Below, piece by piece: positions 46,426 through 55,565 of a stretch of DNA of 64,000 nt. How positions within the stretch are numbered: position 1 is the stretch's first letter; every line of letters starts with the position of its first letter. Position numbers and translations under genes: made by a program. The notes beneath the pieces are model-generated. The model did not search any database and was not told the DNA's origin. It was given only the letters and a program-made list of their open reading frames with translations. Origin of the DNA: Streptomyces sp. CB02009 (lineage in GTDB: Bacteria > Actinomycetota > Actinomycetes > Streptomycetales > Streptomycetaceae); contig NZ_LIVV01000001.1 of the NCBI RefSeq assembly GCF_001905825.1, positions 537,299 to 601,298 of the forward strand, in the 5' to 3' direction.

Positions 46426-47616
46426 GTGCCGCCACGTTCTGAAGTCCGTCGCCGTCCGCGCGTACGCCTGCGGCTGTCCGTCGCCGGCCTGGCCGCGTCC
46501 GCGGTTCTCGCCGCCCTGGTCCATCCCGCCCAGGCCACCGGCACGCCGCCGGCCCCGGACAGGGGCCTGCAGAAGCAGCTGGACGACCTCGTCCGCACCG
46601 CCGGCGGCCCGCCCGGAGCGATCGCGCTGCTGCGGCAGGGCGACCGGACGTCGGTCTACCGTGCGGGCGTCGCCGACACGCGAACCGGCCGCCCGCCCCG
46701 TACGACCGATCACATGCGGATCGCGAGCGTCGCCAAGGCCTTCAGTGGAGCGGTCGCCCTGCGCCTGGTGGACCGGCAGAAGCTGGACCTCGACGACACG
46801 ATCGGCGAGCTCCTGCCGTCCCTGCCCGCAGCGTGGCACCAGGTGACGCTGCGGCAGCTGCTCAACCACACCAGCGGGCTCCCCGACTTCTCGACGGCGC
46901 CGGCGTTCCTCGCGATCCTGCAGGAGGACCCCAGGCATCACTTCGACTCCCGCCGACTGCTCGACTTCGTCGCCGACCAGGACCTGCTGTTCCCGCCGGG
47001 ATCGACGTACGCGTACTCGAACTCCGACAACATCGCCGTCGCGCTGATGGCGGAGGCGGTCACGGGACAGCCGTACGAGCGGCTGCTCGCGCAGCTCGTG
47101 TACCGGCCGCTGGGCCTGCGGCAGACCAGCCTGCCCCAGGGCTACCGGCTGCCGAGGCCGTACCTGCACGGCTACGACGTGACGCCGCCCGCCCCGCCGG
47201 AGGACATCAGCGAGGTCATCGGCGCCTCAGGCGTCTGGGCCTCCGGCGGCATCGTCTCGACACCGAAGGACCTCAACGCCTTCGTGCGCGCCTGGGCCGG
47301 CGGACGCGGCTTCCTGTCGGAGGGGACCCGCAGCGAGCAGCGGACCTTCATCCCCGGCGCCGCGTCGGAGCCCGCCGGTCCCGGTGTCAACGCCGGCGGG
47401 CTGGCGATCTTCCGCTACACCACGCGATGCGGAACGGTCTACGGCCACACCGGCAACTTCCCCGGCTACACCCAGCTCGCGGTCGGCACGGCGGACGGCA
47501 GGCGTTCGCTGACGTTCTCGATCAACACCCAGACCAGCAAGAGCGTCAAGCCGGAGCTCCTTGCCAAGGTCCGCGCCGTGCAGGAGGACTTCGTCTGCGC
47601 CCTGCTGAGGAACTGA
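46426..47616 (+). CDS. Secreted beta-lactamase-family serine hydrolase
   Basis: 396 residues from GTG 46426 with AAGGAG 7 bases upstream. Class C beta-lactamase/D-Ala-D-Ala carboxypeptidase (S12) fold. N-terminal signal peptide with Arg-rich start and LSVAGLAASAVLAALVHPAQA. Active-site motifs: SxxK as SVAK in MRIASVAKAFSG (about 104), YxN as YSN in TYAYSNSDN (about 202), and HTG for KTG in VYGHTGNFPGY (about 347). NHTSGLPDF (about 148) is the usual family stretch. Probably a peptidoglycan or peptide hydrolase outside the cell; penicillin resistance cannot be assumed. Confidence 0.88.
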   Translation: MPPRSEVRRRPRVRLRLSVAGLAASAVLAALVHPAQATGTPPAPDRGLQKQLDDLVRTAGGPPGAIALLRQGDRTSVYRAGVADTRTGRPPRTTDHMRIASVAKAFSGAVALRLVDRQKLDLDDTIGELLPSLPAAWHQVTLRQLLNHTSGLPDFSTAPAFLAILQEDPRHHFDSRRLLDFVADQDLLFPPGSTYAYSNSDNIAVALMAEAVTGQPYERLLAQLVYRPLGLRQTSLPQGYRLPRPYLHGYDVTPPAPPEDISEVIGASGVWASGGIVSTPKDLNAFVRAWAGGRGFLSEGTRSEQRTFIPGAASEPAGPGVNAGGLAIFRYTTRCGTVYGHTGNFPGYTQLAVGTADGRRSLTFSINTQTSKSVKPELLAKVRAVQEDFVCALLRN

Positions 47617-47726
47617 CCGGCGACCCGGGGTCGGTCGACACGCGAGCCCGCCCCGCACGGAGAGTGTGCGGGGCGGGCTCGGGCGGGCAGACGCACGGAG
47701 CGCGCGCCGCCGGTTGCGGTGCAGGG

Positions 47727-49334
47727 TTACTTGACGTTGATCGCGGTCCAGGCCTTGGCGACCGCGGTGTACTCGGCGCTGCCCGCGCCGTAGAGGTCGG
47801 TGGCCGCGGAGAGGGTGGCCGTGCGGGCGCCGGCGTAGGTGGTGGAGGAGGTCATGTAGGTGGAGAGGGCCTTGTACCAGATCTTGTAGGCCTTGGCGCG
47901 GCCGATGCCCGTGAGGGTGGAGCCGTCGCTGGTCGGGGAGTTGTAGGAGACGCCGTTGATCGTCTTGGCGCCGCTGCCCTCGGACAGCAGGAAGAAGAAG
48001 TGGTTCGCCGGGCCTGAGGAGTAGTGGACGTCGAGGCGGCCGACGCTGCTGGACCAGTAGTCGGCGGAGTTGCCGTCGCGGCTCGGCTTGTCCATGTAGC
48101 GGAGCGGGGTGCCGTTGCCGCGGATGTCGATCTTCTCGCCGATCAGGTAGTCGCCGGCGTCCGTGGCGTTGGCCGCGTAGAACTCGACCGAGGTGCCGAG
48201 GATGTCGGAGGTGGCCTCGTTGAGGCCGCCCGACTCCTTGCTGTACTTCAGTCCGGCGGTGGAGGCGGTCAGGCCGTGGGACATCTCGTGGCCGGCGACG
48301 TCGAGCGAGGTCAGCGGCTTGGTGTTGCCCGTTCCGTCGCCGTACGTCATGCAGAAGCAGGAGTCGTCCCAGAAGGCGTTGACGTACGCGTTGCCGTAGT
48401 GGACGCGGGAGTAGGCGGCGACGCCGTCACCGCGGATGCCGTTGCGCCCGAGCTCGTTCTTGTAGAAGTCCCAGGTCACGGCCGCGCCGTAATGGGCGTC
48501 CGCGGCGGCGGTGGCCCGGTTCGTCGCCAGGCCGTTGCCCCAGGTGTCCGTGCTGCTGGTGAAGAGGGACCCGGTGCCACTGGTGCCACCGTTCAGGTCG
48601 TACGTCTTGTGGCCGCCGCGCGCGGTGTCCGTGAGGGTGAACGAGGGCGCCGTGCCGAGCGTGACCTGGCCGCTGTACTGGGTGTTGCCGACGCCCGTCT
48701 CGACCGCCTCGTAGGAGTACAGCTCCTTCCCCGAGGTGGCGTCGGTGATGACGTGACGCCTGCTCGGCGTGCCGTCGGCCTGGACGCCCGTGACGGTCGT
48801 CTCCCAGGCGAGCGTCGGCTTGCCGGTGGCCGCCCACACCACCTTGCGGGACGAGGCGGGCGCGGCGGACCGGGCCTCGGAGGAGGCGGCGGCGGACTTG
48901 CCCGCGCTCGTGGCGGTGACCGATGCGGTCGTGCTCGCCACGGATATACGGGCGTCGGTGGCCTTGGTGGTGGCGCGGCCGCCGTTCTTCTTCTGGTGCA
49001 CGACGAGGTCGCCGCCGAGGACGGGGAGACCCTCATAGGTGCGCTCGTACCGGGTGTGCACCGTGCCGTCGGAGTCCTTGACGACATCCCGGGCGACGAG
49101 CTTCTCCTGGCCTGAGAGGCCGATGGCCCGGGCCGTGGCATCGGCTCCCGCCTGGGCCTCCTGGACGGCGGCGGCACGCTGCGTGGCGGACAGTACGAGC
49201 GCGGTCGCGCCGGCTTCGCGCTGGGCATCGGCGCTGGCGGAGCCGGTCTGGACTCCGACGACGACCATGGCGGCCGAGGCGATCAGGGCGGTGGCGGTGG
49301 CGGTACGGCGGTGCGAGGACTGCTGGCGGGTCAC
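47727..49334 (-). CDS. Secreted M4 family metalloprotease (thermolysin-like)
   Basis: 535 residues from GTG 49334 with AAGGAG upstream. Pre-pro-enzyme: signal peptide (about 1-36), FTP/PepSY propeptide (about 37-215, with DLVVHQKKNGGR), and the catalytic domain. Zinc motif HEMSH in DVAGHEMSHGLT (about 350) and the third ligand Glu in GGLNEATSD (about 374) are intact, as is the later His in LDVHYSSGPANHFFFLL. No C-terminal PPC or P/Homo-B domain is present. A nutrient-releasing extracellular endopeptidase. Confidence 0.95.
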   Translation of the reverse strand: MTRQQSSHRRTATATALIASAAMVVVGVQTGSASADAQREAGATALVLSATQRAAAVQEAQAGADATARAIGLSGQEKLVARDVVKDSDGTVHTRYERTYEGLPVLGGDLVVHQKKNGGRATTKATDARISVASTTASVTATSAGKSAAASSEARSAAPASSRKVVWAATGKPTLAWETTVTGVQADGTPSRRHVITDATSGKELYSYEAVETGVGNTQYSGQVTLGTAPSFTLTDTARGGHKTYDLNGGTSGTGSLFTSSTDTWGNGLATNRATAAADAHYGAAVTWDFYKNELGRNGIRGDGVAAYSRVHYGNAYVNAFWDDSCFCMTYGDGTGNTKPLTSLDVAGHEMSHGLTASTAGLKYSKESGGLNEATSDILGTSVEFYAANATDAGDYLIGEKIDIRGNGTPLRYMDKPSRDGNSADYWSSSVGRLDVHYSSGPANHFFFLLSEGSGAKTINGVSYNSPTSDGSTLTGIGRAKAYKIWYKALSTYMTSSTTYAGARTATLSAATDLYGAGSAEYTAVAKAWTAINVK

Positions 49335-49954
49335 GCGGGCTCCTTCGCTGCGAAGCGTGGGAATCGTGGGGGGTGTGGTGCGGGGGTGGTGCGGCTGTGA
49401 GCGTGCCAGCGAGCCGACGTGTTTGGCAGGTATGCAACAAGGATTTGACCATCTGTTGTCCGAAGGACAGAGAACTGTGTTCGCTATGCGGCCAGTTGGT
49501 GGTTCCTTCAGGAGAGGGGATGAGGGCGGCGTGAAGATCCGCACCGCACGCCTGCAGGTCGCGTGTCGTGGCAGGGCGCCTCACGACCACCCGGACAGAT
49601 CCCCGTCACCGCCGATGGGCGGCGCGAATCGGGGTACACGGGCGGAATGTCGACGAAGAGCGAACACGTCACGTCCTTGCGGGCCGCCTGGCGGCTGCGC
49701 CGGGTGCGCGACGGCCCGCTCGCCACGGCGTCGGCCGGACCGCGGCGCGCCCGCATACCCCTGGGCCACCCGCACACGCATCACGCCGCAACGCGAGGAG
49801 CACCCGCTCCGCGCCACGCGAGCGCCTGAGAGGGGAACACGACGCACCCACTCGTCACCGCGGCCCGATGCCATGTCAGAGGCCTGTCGGAGCCGCGTCA
49901 TCACCGAGGATGAGGAGAACGACGCTCACCCTCCGCCCCACGCGAGGAGTACTC
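49335..49954. other. 620-base intergenic region, partly AT-rich
   Basis: The AT-rich part (about 49420-49500) is the likely promoter region of the metalloprotease. A 60-codon frame at 49647-49829 (MSTKSEHVTSLRAAWRLRR...) is Arg-rich and has only a weak ribosome site; I do not count it as a gene. Nothing else recognised. Confidence 0.45.
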
Positions 49955-50263
49955 ATGACCACCTTCGTCATCACCGTTCCCGGCACGTTCACCTCGGACA
50001 TCACCGACTCGGAGCGCGCCGTCCTCGAACAGAAGCTGGCCCCCCAGCACACGGACGTGAGCGAGAGCGAGGGGGTGAACCTGCTGACGCTCAACGAGGA
50101 CGGCACGTTCGCCATCCGTCTTGAGGTCGACGCCGCCGACCGTTACGAGGCGAAACTGGACGCGACGAGGCTCGTGTCGGCCGCCCTGCGAGAGGCGGGA
50201 ATCGCGGAAGCGGACGCCCCGCTCGCACCGCCGGCCGTCACCGGCATCGACAGCGATCTCTGA
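49955..50263 (+). CDS. Conserved small hypothetical protein, 102 residues
   Basis: From ATG 49955 with GAGGAG 6 bases upstream. Starts MTTFVITVPGTFTSDITDSE and continues as a mixed alpha/beta acidic protein without Cys or membrane segments. The pattern (an initial beta strand, helix, strand LLTLNEDGTFAIRLEV, helix ATRLVSAALREAG) suggests a small ferredoxin-like fold, which is a guess. Function unknown; it may form an operon with the small membrane protein at 50343. Confidence 0.7.
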   Translation: MTTFVITVPGTFTSDITDSERAVLEQKLAPQHTDVSESEGVNLLTLNEDGTFAIRLEVDAADRYEAKLDATRLVSAALREAGIAEADAPLAPPAVTGIDSDL

Positions 50264-50342
50264 CGCGTAGACGAACGCTCGTCCCGGCTTACGAGGCCGA
50301 TGCGGGGGCATACGGACACCACCCTTCGAGAGGAGCCTGAGC

Positions 50343-50516
50343 ATGCTTGGCATAGTTGCGGCGGTGCTGTTCTTCATCGCCTTCCTGATCAACGCGGCGG
50401 ACATCGGCACCAACGACACGTTCTCCTCGACGAACGTGATGCTGCTCGGACTGACCGCCCTGGCCCTGCAGGTGGCGGGCATCGGCGCAGGCCGGAGCAT
50501 CCGCCGGCGCTCCTGA
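50343..50516 (+). CDS. Small two-helix membrane protein, 57 residues
   Basis: From ATG 50343 with AGAGGAG 7 bases upstream. MLGIVAAVLFFIAFLINAAD forms the first membrane helix, then a polar loop (IGTNDTFSSTN), then VMLLGLTALALQVAGIGAG and a basic end RSIRRRS. This topology places both ends inside. Similar short proteins occur in Streptomyces without known function. It lies 79 bases after the 49955 gene. Confidence 0.7.
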   Translation: MLGIVAAVLFFIAFLINAADIGTNDTFSSTNVMLLGLTALALQVAGIGAGRSIRRRS

Positions 50517-50644
50517 CGGGAAACCGCGGCAGCACTCGATTCAGCCCCGTGCCGGCTACTGCGGCCGGGGCTCCGCTGCGCTACGACGGCCGGAGACTCC
50601 GTATCGCCAAGGGTGCGACCCCTCGGGTCGCCCGGCCACGGGCC

Positions 50645-50675
50645 GCCCTCCGACCCGTGCACCGGGCCGGAGGGC
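50645..50675. terminator. Hairpin between convergent genes
   Basis: Arms GCCCTCCG (50645-50652) and CGGAGGGC (50668-50675), loop of 15 bases, just after the epoxide hydrolase stop on the minus strand. Confidence 0.6.
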
Positions 50676-50681
50676 GAGCGA

Positions 50682-51854
50682 TCAGCGGGCGGCGGCCAGG
50701 ACCGCCGCGAGGCCCTCCTGGAGATCCTTGACGAAGTAGTCGGGGACTTCCAGCGACGGGAAGTGGCCGCCGGTCTCGGGCGCGTTCCATCGGACGATGC
50801 GCCGGTAGCGCTCCTCCGCCCACGGGCGAGGGGTCTTCTCGATGTCGCGGGGATACATGGTGATCGCTGCCGGTACGTCGACCCGCAGCTCAGGGTCCAG
50901 TGAATTGTGGCTCTCGTAGTAGATACGGGCTGCTGACGCGCCCGTCCGCGTCAGCCAGTACAGGGTGACGTCGTCGAGGACGCGGTCCCTGGACATCGTC
51001 TCGAACGGGCTGTCCTCGGTGTCCGACCACTCGGCGAACTTGTCGAGGATCCAGGCGAGAAGCCCGACGGGCGAGTCGACGAGCGAGTAGCCGATGGTCT
51101 GCGGCCGGCTCGCCTGCTGCTTTGCGTACGCCGCGCGGCGCTGCCAGAAGTCGCGGGTCTCCTCGGTCCACGCGCGCTCGACCGCCGACAGTCCGTCCGT
51201 CGTCAGCCCCGGCGGCGCCTCCGCGAACAGGGTGTGGATGCCGAGGACCTGCTCCGGGAACCTGCCCGCGAGAACCGTGGTGATGTTGCCGCCCCAGTCG
51301 CCGCCGTGGGCGGCGAACCTGTCGTAGCCGAGCCGCTTCATCAGCTCCACCCAGGCAGCCGCGATCCTTTCGGTTCCCCACCCGGTGGTGGCCGGCCTGT
51401 CGCTGTAGCCGAACCCCGGCAGTGAGGGCACCACGACGTGGAACGCGGGCGCGTCGGCATCCTTCGGATCGGCCAGCTCGTCCACCACGTCGATGAACTC
51501 GGCGACGCTGCCCGGCCATCCGTGCGTCAGGAGGAGCGGTGTGGCATCCGCGCGCGCGGATCGGCGGTGCAGGAAGTGGATGCCCAGCCCGTCGATGTCC
51601 GTACGGAACTGGCCGACGCGGTGGAGACGCTCTTCGAATGCCCGCCAGTCGTACGCGGTGCGCCAGTACTCCACCAGATCGACGAGGTCCGCGAGCGGGA
51701 CGCCCTGGGCCCAGCGGCCGGCACCGGGCGCAGCGCCTCTGACCGTCTCGGCCTCCGGCAGCCGCGCCGCGGCCAGTCGCGCGCGCAGATCGTCGAGGTC
51801 GGCGTCGTCGGCGTGGGCTTCGAAGGCATGTACGTCGCTGTCGGGGCGGTTCAT
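50682..51854 (-). CDS. Epoxide hydrolase family alpha/beta hydrolase
   Basis: 390 residues. N-terminal EHN lid domain (about 1-105), then the hydrolase fold. HGWPGSVAEF (about 110-119) forms the oxyanion region, the nucleophile Asp is in AHGGDWGGNIT (about 184), and the catalytic His in GGHFPSLEVPD (about 366). Opens epoxides with water; typical substrate size unknown. It is divergent from the CGNR regulator, sharing a 100-base region with twin dyads, so it is very likely its target. Confidence 0.92.
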   Translation of the reverse strand: MNRPDSDVHAFEAHADDADLDDLRARLAAARLPEAETVRGAAPGAGRWAQGVPLADLVDLVEYWRTAYDWRAFEERLHRVGQFRTDIDGLGIHFLHRRSARADATPLLLTHGWPGSVAEFIDVVDELADPKDADAPAFHVVVPSLPGFGYSDRPATTGWGTERIAAAWVELMKRLGYDRFAAHGGDWGGNITTVLAGRFPEQVLGIHTLFAEAPPGLTTDGLSAVERAWTEETRDFWQRRAAYAKQQASRPQTIGYSLVDSPVGLLAWILDKFAEWSDTEDSPFETMSRDRVLDDVTLYWLTRTGASAARIYYESHNSLDPELRVDVPAAITMYPRDIEKTPRPWAEERYRRIVRWNAPETGGHFPSLEVPDYFVKDLQEGLAAVLAAAR

Positions 51855-51893
51855 GGAACCTCCTGTGACCGTCGTGGAGCCGACTCTGTGGTG

Positions 51894-51952
51894 AACCGGC
51901 TAAGACGGTTCTAACAAGTCCCTTCCCCTCACCGCAACCGCCTAAGGTGGTT
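51894..51952. promoter_or_regulatory. Twin operators between epoxide hydrolase and CGNR genes
   Basis: AACCGGCTAAGACGGTT (51894-51910) and AACCGCCTAAGGTGGTT (51936-51952) share AACCGnCTAAGnnGGTT, both with dyad ends, and start 42 bases apart, four helical turns. The second covers the ribosome site region of the CGNR gene. Probable sites for the CGNR protein. Confidence 0.7.
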
Positions 51953-51954
51953 CC

Positions 51955-52524
51955 ATGCGTGCTGAGTTCCCCCCCTTCCGCCTCGGCAAGGTGCTCGCGA
52001 CGAGCTTCACGGCGACTCTGACGGAGCGCCGCGGCGACCCTGTCGAGCACATCGCCGTGCCGCACCGCCTCCTCGACTGGCTGGCGGTGAGCGGCCTCGC
52101 CGTGGACTCGGTCACCCCGGCCCAACTCGCCCTCGCCCGGGAGCTCAGGGAGTCGATCCACGCGGCCGCGACAGCGGCCGCGCTCCAGGAGGATCTCCCC
52201 GAGTCGGCCGTCCAGGTCATCAACGGCCGCAGCGCACGAGGCCGCGCTTCAGCCGTCCTGACCTCCGACGGCAAGCGGCGCTGGCAGCTGAGCCCGGGCT
52301 CCCGCGTCGAGGATGCCCTCGGCGTGATCGCGGCCGACGCGATCGAGATCGTCTCGGGCGAACGCGACGGGACTCTGGCGCTGTGCGCATCGCCGACCTG
52401 TCAGGCGGCCTTCTTCGACACCAGTCAAAGCCGTACCCGCAGGTGGTGTGAGATGAATACGTGCGGCAACCGGATGAAGAAGGCGCGCTTCAACGCCAAC
52501 AGATCCAGAACACCACGTCCATGA
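51955..52524 (+). CDS. CGNR zinc-finger regulator with ABATE domain
   Basis: 189 residues from ATG 51955 with AAGGTGG upstream. The N-terminal ABATE domain (about 10-125) senses a ligand, and the C-terminal CGNR zinc finger has Cys in CASPTC and CEMNTCGNRMKKARF (about 143-178), four cysteines as expected. Transcription factors of this type often regulate the gene divergent from them, here the epoxide hydrolase. Ends basic (NANRSRTPRP). Confidence 0.92.
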   Translation: MRAEFPPFRLGKVLATSFTATLTERRGDPVEHIAVPHRLLDWLAVSGLAVDSVTPAQLALARELRESIHAAATAAALQEDLPESAVQVINGRSARGRASAVLTSDGKRRWQLSPGSRVEDALGVIAADAIEIVSGERDGTLALCASPTCQAAFFDTSQSRTRRWCEMNTCGNRMKKARFNANRSRTPRP

Positions 52525-52695
52525 TGCCGTCGCAGATGGCCGGGCGCGTTCTCCATGGGGCGAGCCTTCGCCCGTACGGACGGCGGTCTCCTGGGACCTG
52601 TCCGGTCGATGACGAGCCGGACCGCCCCTGGAGGGGCGCAGGGCGAAGGTCCCTGACCGGGGAATCAATCCCGGGATCCGTGCCGTTGCCCCGGC

Positions 52696-53583
52696 ATGAG
52701 CTCCCTGCGTGTATCCCCTGACGTCCTGCGCTACACCGCCTTCTCCGACGACCCCGAGGGAGGCAATCCCGCCGGAATCGTTCTCGACGCCACAGGCCTC
52801 AGCGACGAGGAGATGCTGGCGATCGCCGCCGAAGTCGGCTACAGCGAGAGCGCGTTCCTGACAGCGCCTTCCGGGGGAGCGGACTCCGGCGCGTCGGCCG
52901 CCGGGCGGGCGTACTCCGTTCGCTACTTCAGCCCCAAGATGGAAGTGCCCTTCTGCGGTCATGCCACCGTCGCCACGGCCGTGGCCCTCGGCGAGCGCAT
53001 CGGCCCCGGCGACCTGGTGTTCACCACCCGCGCCGGAATCGTCCCTGTCACCGTGACGCGCGAGGGCGGGACACTGCGGGCCACCCTCACGAGCGTCGAG
53101 CCGCACATCGAGGAGGTCGCGGCCGACGACCTGGCGGAGGCGCTGGCCGCGCTCGACTGGCCGGCCGGCGACCTCGATCCCGCCCTGCCGCCCCGCATCG
53201 CCTTCGCGGGCGCCCGCCATCTGGTCCTCGCCGCCGCGAGCCGGGAGCGCCTGGCGCACCTGGCGTACGACTTCGCCCGCCTGGAAGCGCTCATGCACCG
53301 GCTCGACCTGGTGACGCTGGAGTTGGTCTGGCGCGCTTCTCCGGAGGTCTTCCACGTCCGCGCCCCGTTCCCGGTGGGCGGTGTGGTCGAGGACCCGGCG
53401 ACCGGTGCGGCGGCCGCCGCCTTCGGCGCGTACGCCCGTGAGCTCGGCCTCGTGCCCGAGGCGACGGTCCTCACCCTCCACCAGGGGGAGGACATGGGAC
53501 GCCCCGGCGTCCTCACGGTGGAACTGCGGGCGGACGACCGCAGGATCCGGGTCAGCGGCACGGGGACCCGCATCCCGGCCTGA
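52696..53583 (+). CDS. PhzF family isomerase/epimerase-like protein
   Basis: 295 residues from ATG 52696 (no good ribosome site). Two-lobed DapF-like fold. Family marks: FSDDPEGGNPAGIVLDA (about 18-34), the catalytic Glu in VGYSESAFL (about 50-58), VRYFSPKMEVPFCGHATVAT (about 76-95), and DPATGAAAAAFGAYARELG (about 233-251). Catalyses a proton shift on an unknown small molecule. No phenazine genes are nearby, so a phenazine role is unlikely. Confidence 0.92.
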   Translation: MSSLRVSPDVLRYTAFSDDPEGGNPAGIVLDATGLSDEEMLAIAAEVGYSESAFLTAPSGGADSGASAAGRAYSVRYFSPKMEVPFCGHATVATAVALGERIGPGDLVFTTRAGIVPVTVTREGGTLRATLTSVEPHIEEVAADDLAEALAALDWPAGDLDPALPPRIAFAGARHLVLAAASRERLAHLAYDFARLEALMHRLDLVTLELVWRASPEVFHVRAPFPVGGVVEDPATGAAAAAFGAYARELGLVPEATVLTLHQGEDMGRPGVLTVELRADDRRIRVSGTGTRIPA

Positions 53584-53846
53584 CCCGGACGACGGGCCCT
53601 GACCGGGCTTGGCCTGAACGGACAGACGCCGAGCGGGAGCGGCCGCGGCCGCTCCCGCCGATCCGGCTGCCGGGCGACCGAGTTGCGGAGCCCTCGTGAC
53701 CGCCCCCGGACCCGCCGCCATCGGCGCCGACGCCGACGCCGACACGGACGCGTCCACCCGCTCGGCCTCGCGCGTCCGAGTCGAACAGAACATCAGACCG
53801 TCACCTTTTCGACTGACAGACCAATCCGTTCGGCGGCGGGCGCCGA

Positions 53847-55430
53847 ATGCCGGTCGTGAGCAACTTCCGCACCAACCTCATCCGCATCGCCCTGGGTGCG
53901 TCGGCCGGGCTTCTCGCCGGCCTGGCCGCTCTGGCCGTCGCTGAGCTGGTCGCGGGTCTCGTCCGGCCCGCCGCCGGTCCCGTCACGGTCGTCGGTGGCG
54001 CGGTGATCGACCGGACGCCGGCGGCCGTGAAGGACTTCGCGATCCGCACGTTCGGGGAGGACGACAAGACGGTCCTCCAGCTGGGGATCCTTCTCGTCCT
54101 CGCGCTGCTCGCGGCCGGGCTGGGCGTTCTCGGTCTCCGTCACCGGCGGGCGGCCTCGTGCGGCGTCCTCGCGTTCGGCGTCGTCGGAGCGGTGGCTGCC
54201 TTGAGCCGCCCCGACTCCCAGGGCGTCGGCGACATCCTGCCGTCGCTGGCGGGGGCGGTGGCAGGCGCCCTCGTCCTGTACGTCCTCGCGGGCCGGCTTT
54301 CCCGGGGCTCCGCGACGGAGGACGGCGGGAGTGGAGGAGGCTGGAACCGACGTGGCTTCCTCGTCGCGGCGGGCGTCACCGCCGTCGGTGCGACCTCGGC
54401 CGGACTCCTCGGCCGGTACCTCACCGGCCGTCAGAGCCAAGGAGCCGTCGCCTCCCGACAGGGCCTGGTGCTTCCCGCCCCCGCCTCACCGGCTCCGCCC
54501 GTGCCCCGGGGCGCACAGCTCAAGGTCTCCGGGATCACTCCGTTCACCACGGCCAACGGGGACTTCTACCGTGTCGACACGGCACTCGTCGTCCCCAGGG
54601 TCGACGCGGGGAGCTGGCGGCTGCGGATCCACGGCAAGGGCGTGTCCCGCCCCCGGACCTTCACTCTCGCCGACCTTCTGAACCGACCGCTGATCGAGCG
54701 GGACATCACCCTGACCTGCGTCTCGAACGAGGTCGGCGGCCCGTATGCCGGCAACGCCCGGTGGCTGGGAGTCAAGCTCTCGGACCTGCTGGCGGAGTGC
54801 GGGGTGAAGCCGCCCTCCGCGGGAGGCGGCGCCGACCAGCTGGTGGCCCGGTCCGTGGACGGCATGACGCTCGGCTCACCGGTCGAGGACGTCATGGACG
54901 GCCGGGACGCCCTCCTCGCGGTCGGCATGAACGGCGAACCCCTGCCGTTCGACCACGGATTCCCCGTCCGCATGGTCGTCCCGGGCCTGTACGGCTACGT
55001 ATCGGCCTGCAAGTGGATCGAGGACATCGAACTCACCACGTTCGACGCCTACGACCCCTACTGGGTCAAGAGGAAGTGGGCTCGCAGAGCGCCGATCAAG
55101 ACGCAGTCCCGGATCGACACCCCCAAGCCGTTCGCACGTCCCACCGCCGGAACCGTGACCGTGGCGGGTGTGGCCTGGGCACAGCACCGGGGCGTCACCC
55201 GCGTCCAGGTCCGCGTGGACGACGGTCCCTGGCAGGACGCCGACCTCGCCGCGCAGGACACCCTCGACACCTGGCGCCAGTGGTCCTACCGCTGGCAGGC
55301 CGCACCGGGCGGACACACCCTCACCGTCCGCGCCACCGACGGCACGGGACAGGTGCAGACCGAACAGCGGGCCCGGACCATCCCCGACGGAGCGAGCGGC
55401 TGGCACAGCGTGTTCGTCACCGTCCCCTAG
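53847..55430 (+). CDS. Membrane-bound molybdopterin-dependent oxidoreductase, sulfite oxidase family
   Basis: 527 residues from ATG 53847. About four N-terminal membrane helices (residues 10-135), a WNRRGFLVAAGV segment resembling a twin-Arg motif, then the periplasmic Moco domain (about 205-420) and a C-terminal Mo-co dimerisation (Ig-like) domain (about 430-527). The Moco ligand Cys is in ITLTCVSNEVGGP (about 291), and GMNGEPLPFDHGFPVRMVVP followed by YGYVSACKWI is diagnostic. Substrate unknown. The fasciclin lipoprotein gene follows 135 bases later. Confidence 0.9.
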   Translation: MPVVSNFRTNLIRIALGASAGLLAGLAALAVAELVAGLVRPAAGPVTVVGGAVIDRTPAAVKDFAIRTFGEDDKTVLQLGILLVLALLAAGLGVLGLRHRRAASCGVLAFGVVGAVAALSRPDSQGVGDILPSLAGAVAGALVLYVLAGRLSRGSATEDGGSGGGWNRRGFLVAAGVTAVGATSAGLLGRYLTGRQSQGAVASRQGLVLPAPASPAPPVPRGAQLKVSGITPFTTANGDFYRVDTALVVPRVDAGSWRLRIHGKGVSRPRTFTLADLLNRPLIERDITLTCVSNEVGGPYAGNARWLGVKLSDLLAECGVKPPSAGGGADQLVARSVDGMTLGSPVEDVMDGRDALLAVGMNGEPLPFDHGFPVRMVVPGLYGYVSACKWIEDIELTTFDAYDPYWVKRKWARRAPIKTQSRIDTPKPFARPTAGTVTVAGVAWAQHRGVTRVQVRVDDGPWQDADLAAQDTLDTWRQWSYRWQAAPGGHTLTVRATDGTGQVQTEQRARTIPDGASGWHSVFVTVP

Positions 55431-55522
55431 ACCACCGCCCCCTGGACCACCGTCCCCCAGACCACTGTCGGCGTGCCAACGCGCCGACAGAGCATCGCCA
55501 ACCCTGACGTACCGATCCCGAT

Positions 55523-55552
55523 CACTCACTCACTCATTCACTCACTCACTCA
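55523..55552. repeat. Tetranucleotide repeat (CACT) before the fasciclin gene
   Basis: Seven CACT-type units with one CATT variant, ending directly at the AAGGAG ribosome site of the gene at 55566. Changes in copy number would alter the 5' leader. Confidence 0.85.
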
Positions 55553-55565
55553 AGGAGCAGTCAGC

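Noticed and set aside
49647..49829. 60-codon Arg-rich frame
   Set aside because: Weak ribosome site and no recognisable domain; noted under the intergenic region only.
52249..53793. 514-codon minus frame opposite the CGNR and PhzF genes
   Set aside because: Shadow; the plus strand encodes conserved CGNR and PhzF motifs.
53696..53944. 82-codon frame before the sulfite-oxidase-family gene
   Set aside because: Ala/Asp/Arg simple sequence that runs into the start of the real gene in another frame.
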